Assembly (NCBI GenBank): GCA_000381565.1
Contig: KB906725.1
Location: 3,110,377-3,174,376 of the forward strand
Reading direction: 5' to 3'
Length of the DNA: 64,000 nt
Source: Oxalobacteraceae bacterium AB_14
GTDB lineage: Bacteria; Pseudomonadota; Gammaproteobacteria; Burkholderiales; Burkholderiaceae_D
Both the position numbers and the translations under genes were made by a program. The notes below the pieces were generated by a model that was not told where the DNA came from, did no database searches, and worked only from the letters and a program-made list of their open reading frames with translations. Of this stretch, positions 33,106 through 42,132 are shown in pieces; positions within the stretch are counted from its first letter, which is position 1, and each line of letters begins with the position of its first letter.

Positions 33106-33543
33106 ATGTTCAAACATTTTTTACTGCCGACCGATGGCTCGGCCATTTCCAGCGCCATCCTGCGCCCCTGCATCGAGTTCGCCAAGGAGTGCGGGGCCAG
33201 CATCACCGCGGTGCATGTGATCCCCGAATTCCATGTGCTGACCTACCAGGTCGAGATGCTGGAGGCCACGCGCGAACAGTTCCGCCAAGACAGCGCCGCC
33301 CACGCCCAGCGCTACCTGGCGGAAATCGAACAGTACGCGCGCGAGCTGGGCGTGCCGTGCAAGACCCTGGCGCTGCATCACGAGCAGCCTTACGAGGCCA
33401 TCATCCAGTCCGCGCGCGAACAGGGCTGCGACCTGATCTGCATGGCCTCGCACGGCCGCCGTGGCGTCAAGGGCATGTTGCTTGGCAGTGAGACGCAGAA
33501 GGTGCTGACCCACAGCCAGATCCCGGTGCTGGTGTTCCGCTGA
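33106..33543 (+). CDS. Universal stress protein (UspA family)
   Basis: This 145-residue single-domain Usp begins MFKHFLLPTDGSAISSA. It carries the ATP-binding signature GRRGVKGMLLGSETQKVLTH. It is clearly related to the Usp at 28513 but not identical. It lies 58 bp after hsp20 and is probably cotranscribed under the same FNR boxes. AAGGA precedes the ATG. Confidence 0.94.
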   Translation: MFKHFLLPTDGSAISSAILRPCIEFAKECGASITAVHVIPEFHVLTYQVEMLEATREQFRQDSAAHAQRYLAEIEQYARELGVPCKTLALHHEQPYEAIIQSAREQGCDLICMASHGRRGVKGMLLGSETQKVLTHSQIPVLVFR

Positions 33544-33556
33544 CCGGAGCTCCGCT

Positions 33557-34792
33557 TCACAGGTAGGCCAGCAGCGACGGCAGGCTGGCCGCCAGCAGTA
33601 TCAGCAGCAAGCCGCCGCCGACCCGGAACAGGAAGGGCCGGCCGCCGGCCGCCGCAGCCGCCAGTTTGCTGGCGCTGTTGGCCGCCAGCGCGAACAGCAG
33701 GATATGCCGCGTGGCCTGCGGCGTCAGCAAGCCGCTGCCGGCCAGCGACAGGATGGAACTGGCCGCCGCGTGCACATCCACCAATCCCACCAGCAAAGCG
33801 CCCAGCGTGGCCGCCGCCGTGCCCAGATAGGCATTGGCGTAGGCCATCAGCGCGGTCGCGCCGCTCAGGATCACGGCGAACAGCAGCGCCTGCCGGATGC
33901 TGAACACGCGGCCGCCGCGCGCGGCCGGCGCGGCCGGTTCGGGTACGGCACGCATCAGCGCGGCCGACACCAGCACGGTGGCCAGCAGCGCGCAGCCGAG
34001 GGTGGGCGCGAGCGCCATCAATTGGCCCGGCGCGATGGTCAGCGTGACCACCACCAGCAGCACATAGGTGGCCACGTTCGCCAGCAGCGCACCGACCACG
34101 CACGCGCCCAGCAGCGCCGGGTCGCGCCGGTAGCGCTGTGCCATGGCGGCGGTGGCGGCGACGCTGGAAACGAAGCCCGAGGCCAGCCCCATCAGCGCCA
34201 GCCCCATGCGCGGGCCGGCCAGGCGCAGCGCGATATGGGCGCCGGATTGCAGCGCCATCAGCAGCACCGCCAGGCCCTACATGCGGCGCGGGTTGACGCC
34301 CAGCAGCCAGCCGTTGGCGGCGTCCGGCAACAGCGGCCAGATCGCCAGCGCGGCGCCGGTCAGGATCAGGCCGTCGCGCAGTTCGCCGCTCTTGAGCGTG
34401 ACGCGGATGAAGTGGTGCAGCGGCGCGCGCAGGTTCAGCATGGTGGCCACCAGCACCGCCAGGCCGGCCGACAGGGCCGGATTGGCGACCGCGTTCACGC
34501 CCAGCAGAAGGCTGAGGAACAGCGCCAGTTCGGTGACCATGCCGGCTTCGTCGGCGCTGGCGCGGTAGTAGCTGATGACGCAGAACGCTGCCACCAGCAG
34601 CGCCGCCATCAGGCTCAGCCTGAAGTCGATGACCTGGGCCAGCGCGCCCGATAGCGCCACCAGCGCGAAGCTGCGCACGCCGGCCAGCGCATGGCCGCTG
34701 CTGCCGCCCTTGCGCCGCTCGCGCTCGATGCCGGTCAGCGTGCCGCTGCCGAGGGCGGCGGCCAGTCCGATCACGTGGGCGCTGTGACGCAT
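33557..34792 (-). pseudogene. MgtC/DUF4010 family membrane protein, interrupted by an amber codon
   Basis: The frame from 34792 to 33557 encodes a 412-codon membrane protein of the MgtC-N plus DUF4010 type. The N-terminus GLAAALGSGTLTGIERERRKG is the MgtC marker, followed by many hydrophobic helices. One TAG at 34277-34279 interrupts it right after NPRRM, and the frame continues without shift as GLAVLLMALQSG. A single G-to-A change from TGG (Trp) would explain it. Without that stop the length fits the DUF4010 family. The cause may be a true nonsense mutation or a sequencing error; restart at the GTG at 34267 is possible. It follows the Mg2+ ATPase gene by 12 bp. Confidence 0.8.
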
Positions 34793-34804
34793 GGCCGCTC
34801 TCCG

Positions 34805-37375
34805 CTACAGCTGGCCATAGCGGCGCGCCAGCCAGTGCTTGAGCAACAGGGCCGACACCAGGTAGGCGGCGACGATGGCGGGCAGCGCCAGCCAGTAGCC
34901 GGCCGGCGGCGCCACGAAACCCAGCGCGCCGCCGACGCCCGACAGCGGCAGCCACAGGCCCAACGCGCAGACCGCCAGCGTGGTGGCCAGCAGCGGCGTG
35001 CTGGGCTTGCTCTGCACGAAGGGGATCTTGCCGGTGCGCAGCACGTGCACCACCAGCGTCTGCGTCAGCAGCGATTCCAGGAACCAGCCGGACTGGAACA
35101 GCGCCGGCTGGCGCGCGGCGTCGAACAGATACCACAGCGCGCCGAAGGTCAGGTAGTCGAACAGGGAGCTGAGCGGGCCGAGGTACAACATGCTGCGCCA
35201 GATATTGCCGATGTCCCAGCGGCGCGGCTGGCGCAGGTAGGCGGCGTCCACATGGTCGCTGGCCAGCGCGGTCTGCGAGACGTCGTACAGCAGGTTGTTG
35301 AGCAGGATCTGCACCGGCGCCATCGGCAGGAAGGGCAGCAGCACGCTGGCCCCCAGCACGCTGAGCATGTTGCCGAAATTGGAGCTGGCGCTCATGCGCA
35401 GGTATTTGCTGATGTTGCCGAACACCTTGCGCCCTTCGATCACGCCGTCCTTGAGCGCCATCAGGTTTTTTTGCAGCAGGATGATGTCGGCCGATTCCTT
35501 GGCGATGTCGACCGCGCTGTCGACCGAGATGCCGACGTCGGCCGCCTTCAGCGCGGCGCCGTCGTTGATGCCGTCGCCCAGGTAGCCGACCACGTGGCCA
35601 CGGCCTTGCAGCGCCCGGATCACGCGCGCCTTCTGCTGCGGCGCCATCTTGGCGAACACCGACACGCCTTCCGCGCGCAGCGCCAGCGCGGCGTCGTCGA
35701 GCGCGTCGATCTCGCTACCCAGCATCACCTGCCGCACCGGCAGGCCGACGTGGCGGCAGACGCTGCGGGTGACCGTCTCGTTGTCGCCGGTCAGCACCTT
35801 GACCGCGACGCCGTAGTGGTTCAGCGCGCGGATGGCCTCGGCCGCGCTGTCCTTGGGCGGGTCGAGGAAGGCGATGTAGCCGAGCAGCAGCAGGTCGGCC
35901 TCGGCCGTGTTGTCGAGCGCCTGTTCGCCGGCCGCCAGTTCGCGGCAGGCCACGGCGATCACCCGGAAGCCGTCCTGGTTCAGGTCCTCCACCACCCGGC
36001 CCAGCGCGGCGCCGTGGTGGTCCTGCAGCGCGATCACGCCGGCGCCGGTCTCGGCGCGGCTGCACACGCCCAGCACTTCCTCCACCGCGCCCTTGCAGAT
36101 CAGCACGCGGCTGCCGTCGCGCCGTTCGACCGCCACCGACATGCGGCGCCGCTGGAAGTCGAACGGCAGCTCGTCGATCTTGCGGAAGGCGTGGTCGGCG
36201 TCCAGATGCGCGTGCACCTCGACGTAGTTGAGCACGGCCACGTCCAGCAGGTTTTTCAGGCCGGTCTGGTAGTAGCTGTTCAGGTAGGCGTACTCGGTGA
36301 CCTTGGCCGAGTCGTGGCCCTCGATGTCGACGTGGCGCTCCAGGATCACGCGGTCCTGGGTCAGCGTGCCGGTCTTGTCGGTGCACAGCACATCCATCGC
36401 GCCGAAGTTCTGGATCGCGTTCAGGCGCTTGACGATCACCTGCTTGCCGGACATGGCCAGCGCGCCCTTGGCCAGGTTGATGGTGACGATCATCGGCAGC
36501 ATTTCCGGCGCCAGGCCGACCGCCACCGCCACCGCGAACAGCAGCGCCTCCGGCCAGTCGCCCTTGCTGACGCCGTTGAGCACGAACACCAGCGGCATCA
36601 TCACCAGCATCACCCGCACCATCAGCCAGACGAACTGGTTGACGCCGCGGTCAAAGCTGGTCAGCTCGCGCGCGCCGGCCAGGTCGGCGGCGATCTGGCC
36701 GAAGCAGGTGTGGCTGCCGGTGGCCACCACCAGCGCGCTGGCGGTGCCGCTGATGACGGTGCAACCCATGTAGGCCAGATTGGCCAGCTCCAGCGCCGGC
36801 AGGCCGGACGCCGCCAGCGCCTGGCCGTGTTTTTCGACCGGCAGCGCCTCGCCGGTCAGCGCCGACTGGCTGAGGAACAGGTCGCGGCTGGACAGGATGC
36901 GCAGGTCGGCCGGCACCAGCGCGCCGGCCGACAGCTGGACGATGTCGCCCGGCACCAGCGCGGCCAGCGGCACCTCGCCCGGCGCGCCGTCGCGCAGCAC
37001 GCCGGCGGTGGTGGCGACCATGCTGCGCAGGCGCTCGGCCGCCAGGTCGGAGCGGTGCTCCTGGACGAAGGCCAGCAGCGAGGACAGCACCACCATGACG
37101 GCGATCACCACCGCGCCCCAGGCCTGGCCGGTGAGGAAATTGACCAGCGCCAGGGCCAGCAACAGCAGCGACAGCGGACTGGCCAGCAGCTTCAGGAAGC
37201 GCAGCGCGGCGTTGCCGCGGGCCTGGTGGGCGACCGCGTTCGGGCCGTGCTGGCGCAGGCGGTCGTCCGCTTCCCGCGCGGTCAGGCCGCCGCTGCGGCT
37301 GCCGAGCATGGCCAGCACGGCGTCGGCGTCGGCCGCGGCGCAGGCCTGGAGGGCGGCTTGCCCGGTGGCGCTCAC
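34805..37375 (-). CDS. mgtA: Magnesium-translocating P-type ATPase (type IIIB)
   Basis: This 856-residue P-type ATPase imports Mg2+. The phosphorylation motif CTDKTGTLT with Asp333 is present. So are the TGES-like loop SALTGEALPVEK, the helix-4 motif LAPEMLPMIVT specific to Mg ATPases, and the hinge GDGINDG. The N-terminus is soluble and the C-terminus has the extra helices of type III. The start is taken as the GTG at 37375, which overlaps the stop of the DksA-like gene (GTGA); a longer in-frame extension would reach over that gene. An FNR box precedes the operon. Confidence 0.93.
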   Translation of the reverse strand: MSATGQAALQACAAADADAVLAMLGSRSGGLTAREADDRLRQHGPNAVAHQARGNAALRFLKLLASPLSLLLLALALVNFLTGQAWGAVVIAVMVVLSSLLAFVQEHRSDLAAERLRSMVATTAGVLRDGAPGEVPLAALVPGDIVQLSAGALVPADLRILSSRDLFLSQSALTGEALPVEKHGQALAASGLPALELANLAYMGCTVISGTASALVVATGSHTCFGQIAADLAGARELTSFDRGVNQFVWLMVRVMLVMMPLVFVLNGVSKGDWPEALLFAVAVAVGLAPEMLPMIVTINLAKGALAMSGKQVIVKRLNAIQNFGAMDVLCTDKTGTLTQDRVILERHVDIEGHDSAKVTEYAYLNSYYQTGLKNLLDVAVLNYVEVHAHLDADHAFRKIDELPFDFQRRRMSVAVERRDGSRVLICKGAVEEVLGVCSRAETGAGVIALQDHHGAALGRVVEDLNQDGFRVIAVACRELAAGEQALDNTAEADLLLLGYIAFLDPPKDSAAEAIRALNHYGVAVKVLTGDNETVTRSVCRHVGLPVRQVMLGSEIDALDDAALALRAEGVSVFAKMAPQQKARVIRALQGRGHVVGYLGDGINDGAALKAADVGISVDSAVDIAKESADIILLQKNLMALKDGVIEGRKVFGNISKYLRMSASSNFGNMLSVLGASVLLPFLPMAPVQILLNNLLYDVSQTALASDHVDAAYLRQPRRWDIGNIWRSMLYLGPLSSLFDYLTFGALWYLFDAARQPALFQSGWFLESLLTQTLVVHVLRTGKIPFVQSKPSTPLLATTLAVCALGLWLPLSGVGGALGFVAPPAGYWLALPAIVAAYLVSALLLKHWLARRYGQL

Positions 37376-37767
37376 GGCGGCAAGCGCTTGCCCCGGTGCA
37401 GGCGCTGCTCGTGCGCCTCCTGGCAGGGCAGGCAGTTCTGGGCGGTGGGCTGGACCCGCAGGCGCTCCGGCGCGATCGGCGCGCCGCAGCTCAGGCAGCG
37501 GCCGAAGCTGCCGTCCGCCAGGCGCGCGCAGGCGGCGTCGAGGCTGCGCAGCGCGGCCAGCTCCTCGGCCAGCCGCGCCAGGTCGCAGCCGGGCAGTTGC
37601 CGCAGCACGGCCGGGTCGTCCAGCGTGGCGTTGCCGGCGAGAATGTTCGACGCCAGCGGCGGCGGCGCCAGCGCCAGCCGCCGTTGTAGCTGCGCCGCCA
37701 GGTCGGTGCGCTGGCGGTGCAGGCGCGCGGCCAGCCATTCCAGTTCGGGGGGGAGAGACGGATTCAT
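37372..37767 (-). CDS. DksA/TraR-type C4 zinc-finger protein
   Basis: This 131-residue protein has a helical N-terminus, an acidic coiled part (LARLAEELAALRSLDAACARLADGSFGRC) and a four-cysteine finger, CLSCG with 17 residues later CLPCQ. This is the TraR/DksA finger that lets such proteins reach RNA polymerase. The acidic DxxDA tip of true DksA is not obvious. It is first in an operon with mgtA and the DUF4010 gene, under a perfect FNR box (37812-37825). A related gene lies at 42957. Confidence 0.85.
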   Translation of the reverse strand: MNPSLPPELEWLAARLHRQRTDLAAQLQRRLALAPPPLASNILAGNATLDDPAVLRQLPGCDLARLAEELAALRSLDAACARLADGSFGRCLSCGAPIAPERLRVQPTAQNCLPCQEAHEQRLHRGKRLPP

Positions 37768-37811
37768 GGCATCACTGTACGGCCGCGCCCCGGCGCCGTC
37801 TGTAGCAGCCG

Positions 37812-37825
37812 TTGATCCAGATCAA
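37812..37825. promoter_or_regulatory. Perfect FNR box TTGAT-CCAG-ATCAA
   Basis: A full consensus site lies 45 bp before the DksA-like start and 114 bp before the divergent FixL-like kinase. It may control one or both. Confidence 0.75.
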
Positions 37826-37938
37826 AATGCCCAAAAATACTGCCGGGTAACGCCGGCCACGGCGGGGCCGATTGCCGATCTGGCATTTTTTTTTGTGTTC
37901 CGGGGCATTCAATCGTATGATTTGGGTCTGGATGCCGG

Positions 37939-39474
37939 ATGGGCATCGTTTTACAGGACGCGCTGTTGAAAAATCTCGGGATTGAGGGCTTGAGCCTGGA
38001 GTGGTTGCTGGCGTCGGCCACCGACGCCATGCTGATCGTCGACCAGGGCGGCCACATCGTGCTGGCCAATCCGGCGCTGGAGCGCCTGTTCGGCTACGGC
38101 GCCGGCGAGATGCTGGGGGTGGCGCTGGAGGCGCTGGTGCCGGCCCGCTTCCACGGCGCCCACGTCGGCCATCGGGACGACTTCTTCAGCCAGCCGCGCG
38201 CGCGGGCGATGGGCGCGGGCGCCGAGCTGTTCGGACGCCACCGCGACGGCCACGAGTTCGGCGTCGAGGTCAGCCTGTCGCCGCTGCGCACCTCGCAGGG
38301 CCTGCCGCTGGTGCTGGCCACGGTGCGCGACATCACCGAGCGCAAGCTGGCCCAGCAGGCGCTGCAGGAAAGCGAGGCGCGCATGCGCGCCATCTTCGAG
38401 ACCGCCGTCGACGCCATCATCACCATCGACGAGCAGGGCGTGCTGGAGCGGCTCAACCCGGCCGCCGAGCGGCTGTTCGGCTACGCCGAGGCGGAGGTGG
38501 CCGGCCGCAATGTCTCGATGCTGATGCCGCAGCCGCACCGCAAGCTGCACGACGGCTACCTGGCGCACTACCGCGACACCGGCGAGAAGCGCATCATCGG
38601 CAAGGGCCGCGAGGTGGAAGGCTTGCGCAAGGATGGCAGCGTGTTCCCGATGGAACTGTCGGTGGTGGAGATGCAGCTGGGCGCGCGCCGCATGTTCACC
38701 GGCATGGTGCGCGACATTTCCGAACGCAAGCGGGCAGAGCAGCACAACCGCCGCCTGATGCAGGAGATCAGCAGCGCCAACGAGGAATTGACCAACTTCG
38801 CCTACGTGGTGTCGCACGACCTGAAGGCGCCGCTGCGCGGCATCGGCTCGCTGGCCGACTGGCTGGCCACCGACTACGCCGAGCAGTTCAACGACGAGGG
38901 CAAGGAGCACATGCGGCTGCTGATCAACCGGGTGCACCGGATGAGCAGCCTGATCGACGGCATCCTGCAGTACTCGCGCGTGGGCCGGGTGCGCGAGGCG
39001 CAGTCGGCGGTCGACCTGAACCAGCTGCTGGTGGACGTGGTGGACCTGCTGGCGCCGCCGCCGCAGTTCCGCATCACGGTGGCGCCGGCGCTGCCGACGG
39101 TGCAGATCGAGCCGACCCGCATCCAGCAAGTGTTCCACAACCTGATCTCCAACGCCATCAAGTACATGGACAAGCCGGACGGCGTGATCGAGATCGGCTG
39201 CGAGGACGACGGCAGCCACTGGCGCTTCAGCGTGCGCGACAACGGTCCCGGCATCGAGACCCGCCACTTCGAGCGCATCTTCCAGCTGTTCCAGACGCTG
39301 GCCTCGCGCGACCGGGTCGAGAGCACCGGCGTGGGCCTGGCGCTGGCCAAGAAAATCGTTGAAATGTACCAGGGACGCATCTGGCTGGAATCGCAGATGG
39401 GGCAGGGCTGCACCTTCTGGTTCACGCTGCCCAAGTCCGGCGCCCACTTATCCAGAACAGGAAACCCTGCATGA
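37939..39474 (+). CDS. FixL-like PAS-PAS oxygen-sensor histidine kinase
   Basis: This 511-residue soluble kinase has two PAS domains (about 16-135 and 145-262), a HisKA domain with His293 (VSHDLKAPLRG) and an HATPase domain. The second PAS reads MLMPQPHRKLHDGYLAHY then TGEKRIIGKGREVEG. This follows the haem-PAS of rhizobial FixL: His204 corresponds to the proximal haem ligand His200 of Bradyrhizobium FixL and Arg224 to Arg220. FixL Arg206 is a His here. I infer haem-based oxygen sensing. No membrane helix is seen. The next gene overlaps by 4 bp. The ribosome binding site before the ATG is weak. Confidence 0.88.
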   Translation: MGIVLQDALLKNLGIEGLSLEWLLASATDAMLIVDQGGHIVLANPALERLFGYGAGEMLGVALEALVPARFHGAHVGHRDDFFSQPRARAMGAGAELFGRHRDGHEFGVEVSLSPLRTSQGLPLVLATVRDITERKLAQQALQESEARMRAIFETAVDAIITIDEQGVLERLNPAAERLFGYAEAEVAGRNVSMLMPQPHRKLHDGYLAHYRDTGEKRIIGKGREVEGLRKDGSVFPMELSVVEMQLGARRMFTGMVRDISERKRAEQHNRRLMQEISSANEELTNFAYVVSHDLKAPLRGIGSLADWLATDYAEQFNDEGKEHMRLLINRVHRMSSLIDGILQYSRVGRVREAQSAVDLNQLLVDVVDLLAPPPQFRITVAPALPTVQIEPTRIQQVFHNLISNAIKYMDKPDGVIEIGCEDDGSHWRFSVRDNGPGIETRHFERIFQLFQTLASRDRVESTGVGLALAKKIVEMYQGRIWLESQMGQGCTFWFTLPKSGAHLSRTGNPA

Positions 39475-39884
39475 AAGTCATTAACAAACCCATCCTGCTG
39501 GTCGAGGACGACCACGTCGACATCATGACCATCAAGCGCGCGCTCAAGGAAATCCATGTCGGCAACGCGGTGGTCAGCATGGAGCATGGCGAGGCGGGAC
39601 TGGAGTACCTGCGCGATCCGGCGCAGGAGCGGCCCTGCATCATCCTGCTGGACTTGAACATGCCGATCATGAACGGCATCGAGTTCCTGCAGCAGATCAA
39701 GCACGACGCGTCGCTGCGCCGCATACCTGTGGTGGTGCTGACCACCTCCGAGGAACAGCAGGACAAGGTGCGCAGCTTCGACCTGGGCGTGGCCGGCTAC
39801 ATGGCCAAGCCGGTCGACTACCGCCGCTTCGTCGAGATGATGCGCTCGATCGACCTGTACTGGACCATCAGCGAGATGCCGTGA
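39471..39884 (+). CDS. Single-domain CheY-like response regulator
   Basis: This 137-residue protein is a receiver only, with acidic pocket VEDD and phospho-acceptor Asp61 (LLDLNMPIMNG), Thr-Thr in VVLTTSE and Lys in MAKPVD. This form (Rcp1-like) often partners with PAS or phytochrome kinases and passes phosphate on. It overlaps the FixL-like kinase gene by 4 bp and the following hybrid kinase by 4 bp, which places it in a phosphorelay. Confidence 0.93.
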   Translation: MKVINKPILLVEDDHVDIMTIKRALKEIHVGNAVVSMEHGEAGLEYLRDPAQERPCIILLDLNMPIMNGIEFLQQIKHDASLRRIPVVVLTTSEEQQDKVRSFDLGVAGYMAKPVDYRRFVEMMRSIDLYWTISEMP

Positions 39885-41350
39885 ACACCACCCTGCGCGT
39901 GCTGATCGTGGAGGACGACGCGGTCGACCGCATGGCCTGCCGGCGCGCGTTCGCCGCCGCCGCCGCCGGCTTCGACCTGCTGGAGGCCGATAGCGGCGAG
40001 CTGGGCCTGGAACTGGCGCGCAGCGAGCGTCCCGACTGCATCCTGCTCGACTACCATTTGCCCGACCTGACCGGGCTGGAGTTCCTGGCCCACCTGAACC
40101 AGGACGCCGCGCCGGGCACGCCGGTGATGATGCTGACCGGCGCCGACAGCGCCGCCGTGGCGGCCGAGGCGATGCGGCTGGGCGCGCGCGACTACCTGGT
40201 CAAGGATGTCGACGGCTACTACCTGGAGCTGCTGCCGGGCGCGATCCACCGCATGCTGCGCGAGCAGCAGCTGCGCGACGACAAGCGCCAGGTCGAGGCG
40301 CAGTTCCGCACCCTGGTCGAGCAGATGCAGGCGATCAGCTACATCGCCGAGCTGGGCGGCGGCGCGCTGCGCTACATCAGTCCGCAGATCGGCCTGCTGG
40401 GCTACAGCCCGGCCGAATGGCTGGCCGACCCGGCGCTGCACGGGCGCCTGATGGACCCGGCGCAGCGCGAGGCCACGCTGGCGGCGCTGCAACAGAGCCG
40501 CCGCGACGGCAGCCCGCTGCACCTGGACTACCGGCTGCACGCGCGCGATGGCCGGGCGCTGTGGCTGCGCGACCAGGCCGAGCTGGTGCGCGACGAGCAG
40601 GGCCAGCCGCTGTTCATGCAGGGCATCATGATCGACATCACCCAGATCAAGCTGGGCGAGCAGGCCCTGCTGGCCTCGCAGCAGGCGCTGCGCAGCCTGT
40701 CGGCGCACCAGGAGCAGATCAAGGAAAACGAGCGCAAGCGCATCGCCCAGGAAATCCACGACGAACTGGGCGGTCTGCTGACCGGGATCAAGGCGTATAT
40801 CGCGGTCAGCATCGAGCGCGCCGCGGCCGCCGCCGCGCCGGCCGAACCCTTGCTGGCCGAGGCGGCCGGCCTGGCCCAGGACGCGATCGACACCGTGCGG
40901 CGCGTGATCACCGACCTGCGGCCCAGCGTGCTCGACCAGCTGGGCGTGTGGGCCGCGCTGGAGTGGTACGCCGAACAGGTCGAGCGCCGCTCGGGCCTGC
41001 ATTGCCAGTGTACGGTGGCCGCCGCCGCCGCCGAGCTCGAGCTCGACGCCGGACGCAGCACGATGCTGTTCCGCATCGCCCAGGAAGCGCTGACCAATGT
41101 GGTGCGCCACGCCGGCGCCCGCAACGCCGCGCTGCAGGTCGACTACGCCGGCGGCGTGCTGGAACTGCGCATCAGCGACGACGGGCTGGGCATAGCGGCC
41201 GAGCGCCTGCTCAACCGCGAGAGCTGGGGCATCCTCGGCATGCATGAACGCTGCCGTCATTTCGACGGCGAACTGAAGATAACCGGCCGGCCCGGCCAGG
41301 GCACGACCCTGCTGCTGCGCCTGCCATTGGACGAACAACATGAGTACTAA
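39881..41350 (+). CDS. Receiver-PAS-histidine kinase hybrid (HisKA_3 type)
   Basis: This 489-residue protein starts with a receiver domain (Asp57 in LLDYHLPD). A PAS fold follows (about 145-260, LRYISPQIGLLGYSP). It ends with a NarX/DesK-type HisKA_3 with His293 (RKRIAQEIHDELGG) and an HATPase. The start is a GTG overlapping the preceding stop. Because its input is a receiver, it may take phosphate signals from the FixL-like kinase or the CheY-like regulator. It should pass its output to the NarL-type regulator that follows (11-bp overlap). Confidence 0.92.
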   Translation: MNTTLRVLIVEDDAVDRMACRRAFAAAAAGFDLLEADSGELGLELARSERPDCILLDYHLPDLTGLEFLAHLNQDAAPGTPVMMLTGADSAAVAAEAMRLGARDYLVKDVDGYYLELLPGAIHRMLREQQLRDDKRQVEAQFRTLVEQMQAISYIAELGGGALRYISPQIGLLGYSPAEWLADPALHGRLMDPAQREATLAALQQSRRDGSPLHLDYRLHARDGRALWLRDQAELVRDEQGQPLFMQGIMIDITQIKLGEQALLASQQALRSLSAHQEQIKENERKRIAQEIHDELGGLLTGIKAYIAVSIERAAAAAAPAEPLLAEAAGLAQDAIDTVRRVITDLRPSVLDQLGVWAALEWYAEQVERRSGLHCQCTVAAAAAELELDAGRSTMLFRIAQEALTNVVRHAGARNAALQVDYAGGVLELRISDDGLGIAAERLLNRESWGILGMHERCRHFDGELKITGRPGQGTTLLLRLPLDEQHEY

Positions 41351-41978
41351 TCCCATCCGCGTCTTGCTGGTCGACGACCACGCGATCGCGCGCAACGGCG
41401 TGCGTTTGATGCTCAGTTCGGCCGACGACATCCGCGTCGACGGCGAGGCCTGCAACGCCCAGGAAGCGCTGCAACTGGTCATGGCCCAGGAGTTCGACGT
41501 GGCGCTGCTCGACATCACCATGCCCGGCAAGAACGGCCTGGAGCTGCTCAAGCAGCTGCGCAGCGAGCGGCCCAAGCTGGCCGTGCTGATGCTGAGCACC
41601 TATTCGGAAGACATCTACGCGGTGCGCGCGCTCAAGCTGGGCGCGGCCGGCTACCTGATCAAGGACGCCCCGACCAGCACGCTGGTGGCGGCGGTGCGCA
41701 AGGCCGCCTCGGGCGGCAAGCATGTCAGCCCGGCCCTGCTGGAGAAGCTGGCCAGCCTGATCGGCGGCGGCGGCAACGCCGGCCACGATGCCCTGTCCAA
41801 CCGCGAGCTGGAGGTGCTCAAGCTGATCGCTGCCGGTGAATCGCTGGTGCGCATCGGCGAAACGCTGCACCTGAGCCCCAACACGGTGACCACCTACCGT
41901 TCCCGCATCCTGGAAAAAATGGGACTCGATAGCAATGCGGAACTGACCCGCTACGCCCTGGAGCACGGGCTGATCTAG
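41340..41978 (+). CDS. NarL/FixJ-family response regulator
   Basis: This 212-residue regulator has a receiver with Asp58 (LLDITMPGKNG). Its LuxR-type helix-turn-helix reads LSNRELEVLKLIAAGESLVRIGETLHLSPNTVTTYRSRILEKM. It ends the four-gene phosphorelay operon and lies just upstream of fnr. By position it is the output regulator, like FixJ. Two inverted repeats with CCCTACA arms between it and fnr are candidate binding sites. Confidence 0.93.
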   Translation: MSTNPIRVLLVDDHAIARNGVRLMLSSADDIRVDGEACNAQEALQLVMAQEFDVALLDITMPGKNGLELLKQLRSERPKLAVLMLSTYSEDIYAVRALKLGAAGYLIKDAPTSTLVAAVRKAASGGKHVSPALLEKLASLIGGGGNAGHDALSNRELEVLKLIAAGESLVRIGETLHLSPNTVTTYRSRILEKMGLDSNAELTRYALEHGLI

Positions 41979-41982
41979 GTTT

Positions 41983-42000
41983 TGTAGGGCTTCCCCTACA
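41983..42000. promoter_or_regulatory. Inverted repeat TGTAGGG-CTTC-CCCTACA
   Basis: Perfect 7-bp arms have a 4-bp spacer, about 140 bp before fnr. A short CTTTT run follows, so it might instead be the terminator of the phosphorelay operon. Another copy of the arm motif lies at 42020. Confidence 0.5.
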
Positions 42001-42019
42001 GCTTTTCATCGGCCGCCCC

Positions 42020-42040
42020 CTACACGACAGGGCCGTGTAG
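42020..42040. promoter_or_regulatory. Inverted repeat CTACACG-N7-CGTGTAG upstream of fnr
   Basis: Perfect 7-bp arms with a 7-bp spacer extend a second pair of CCCTACA-like sequences, about 103 bp before the fnr start. It could be a binding site of the NarL/FixJ-type regulator at 41340. Confidence 0.45.
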
Positions 42041-42132
42041 CCCGATGCCCAACGCGCCTGCCATCGTCGATACTGATCCCATACCAAAGCCGTCGCCACC
42101 CTGCGGCGGATAGCACAACGGGGAGCATCGAC

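Noticed and set aside
33557-34267. A separate 236-residue membrane protein starting at the GTG at 34267
   Set aside because: The same frame continues upstream past one TAG into a matching N-terminal half, so one broken gene explains it better.
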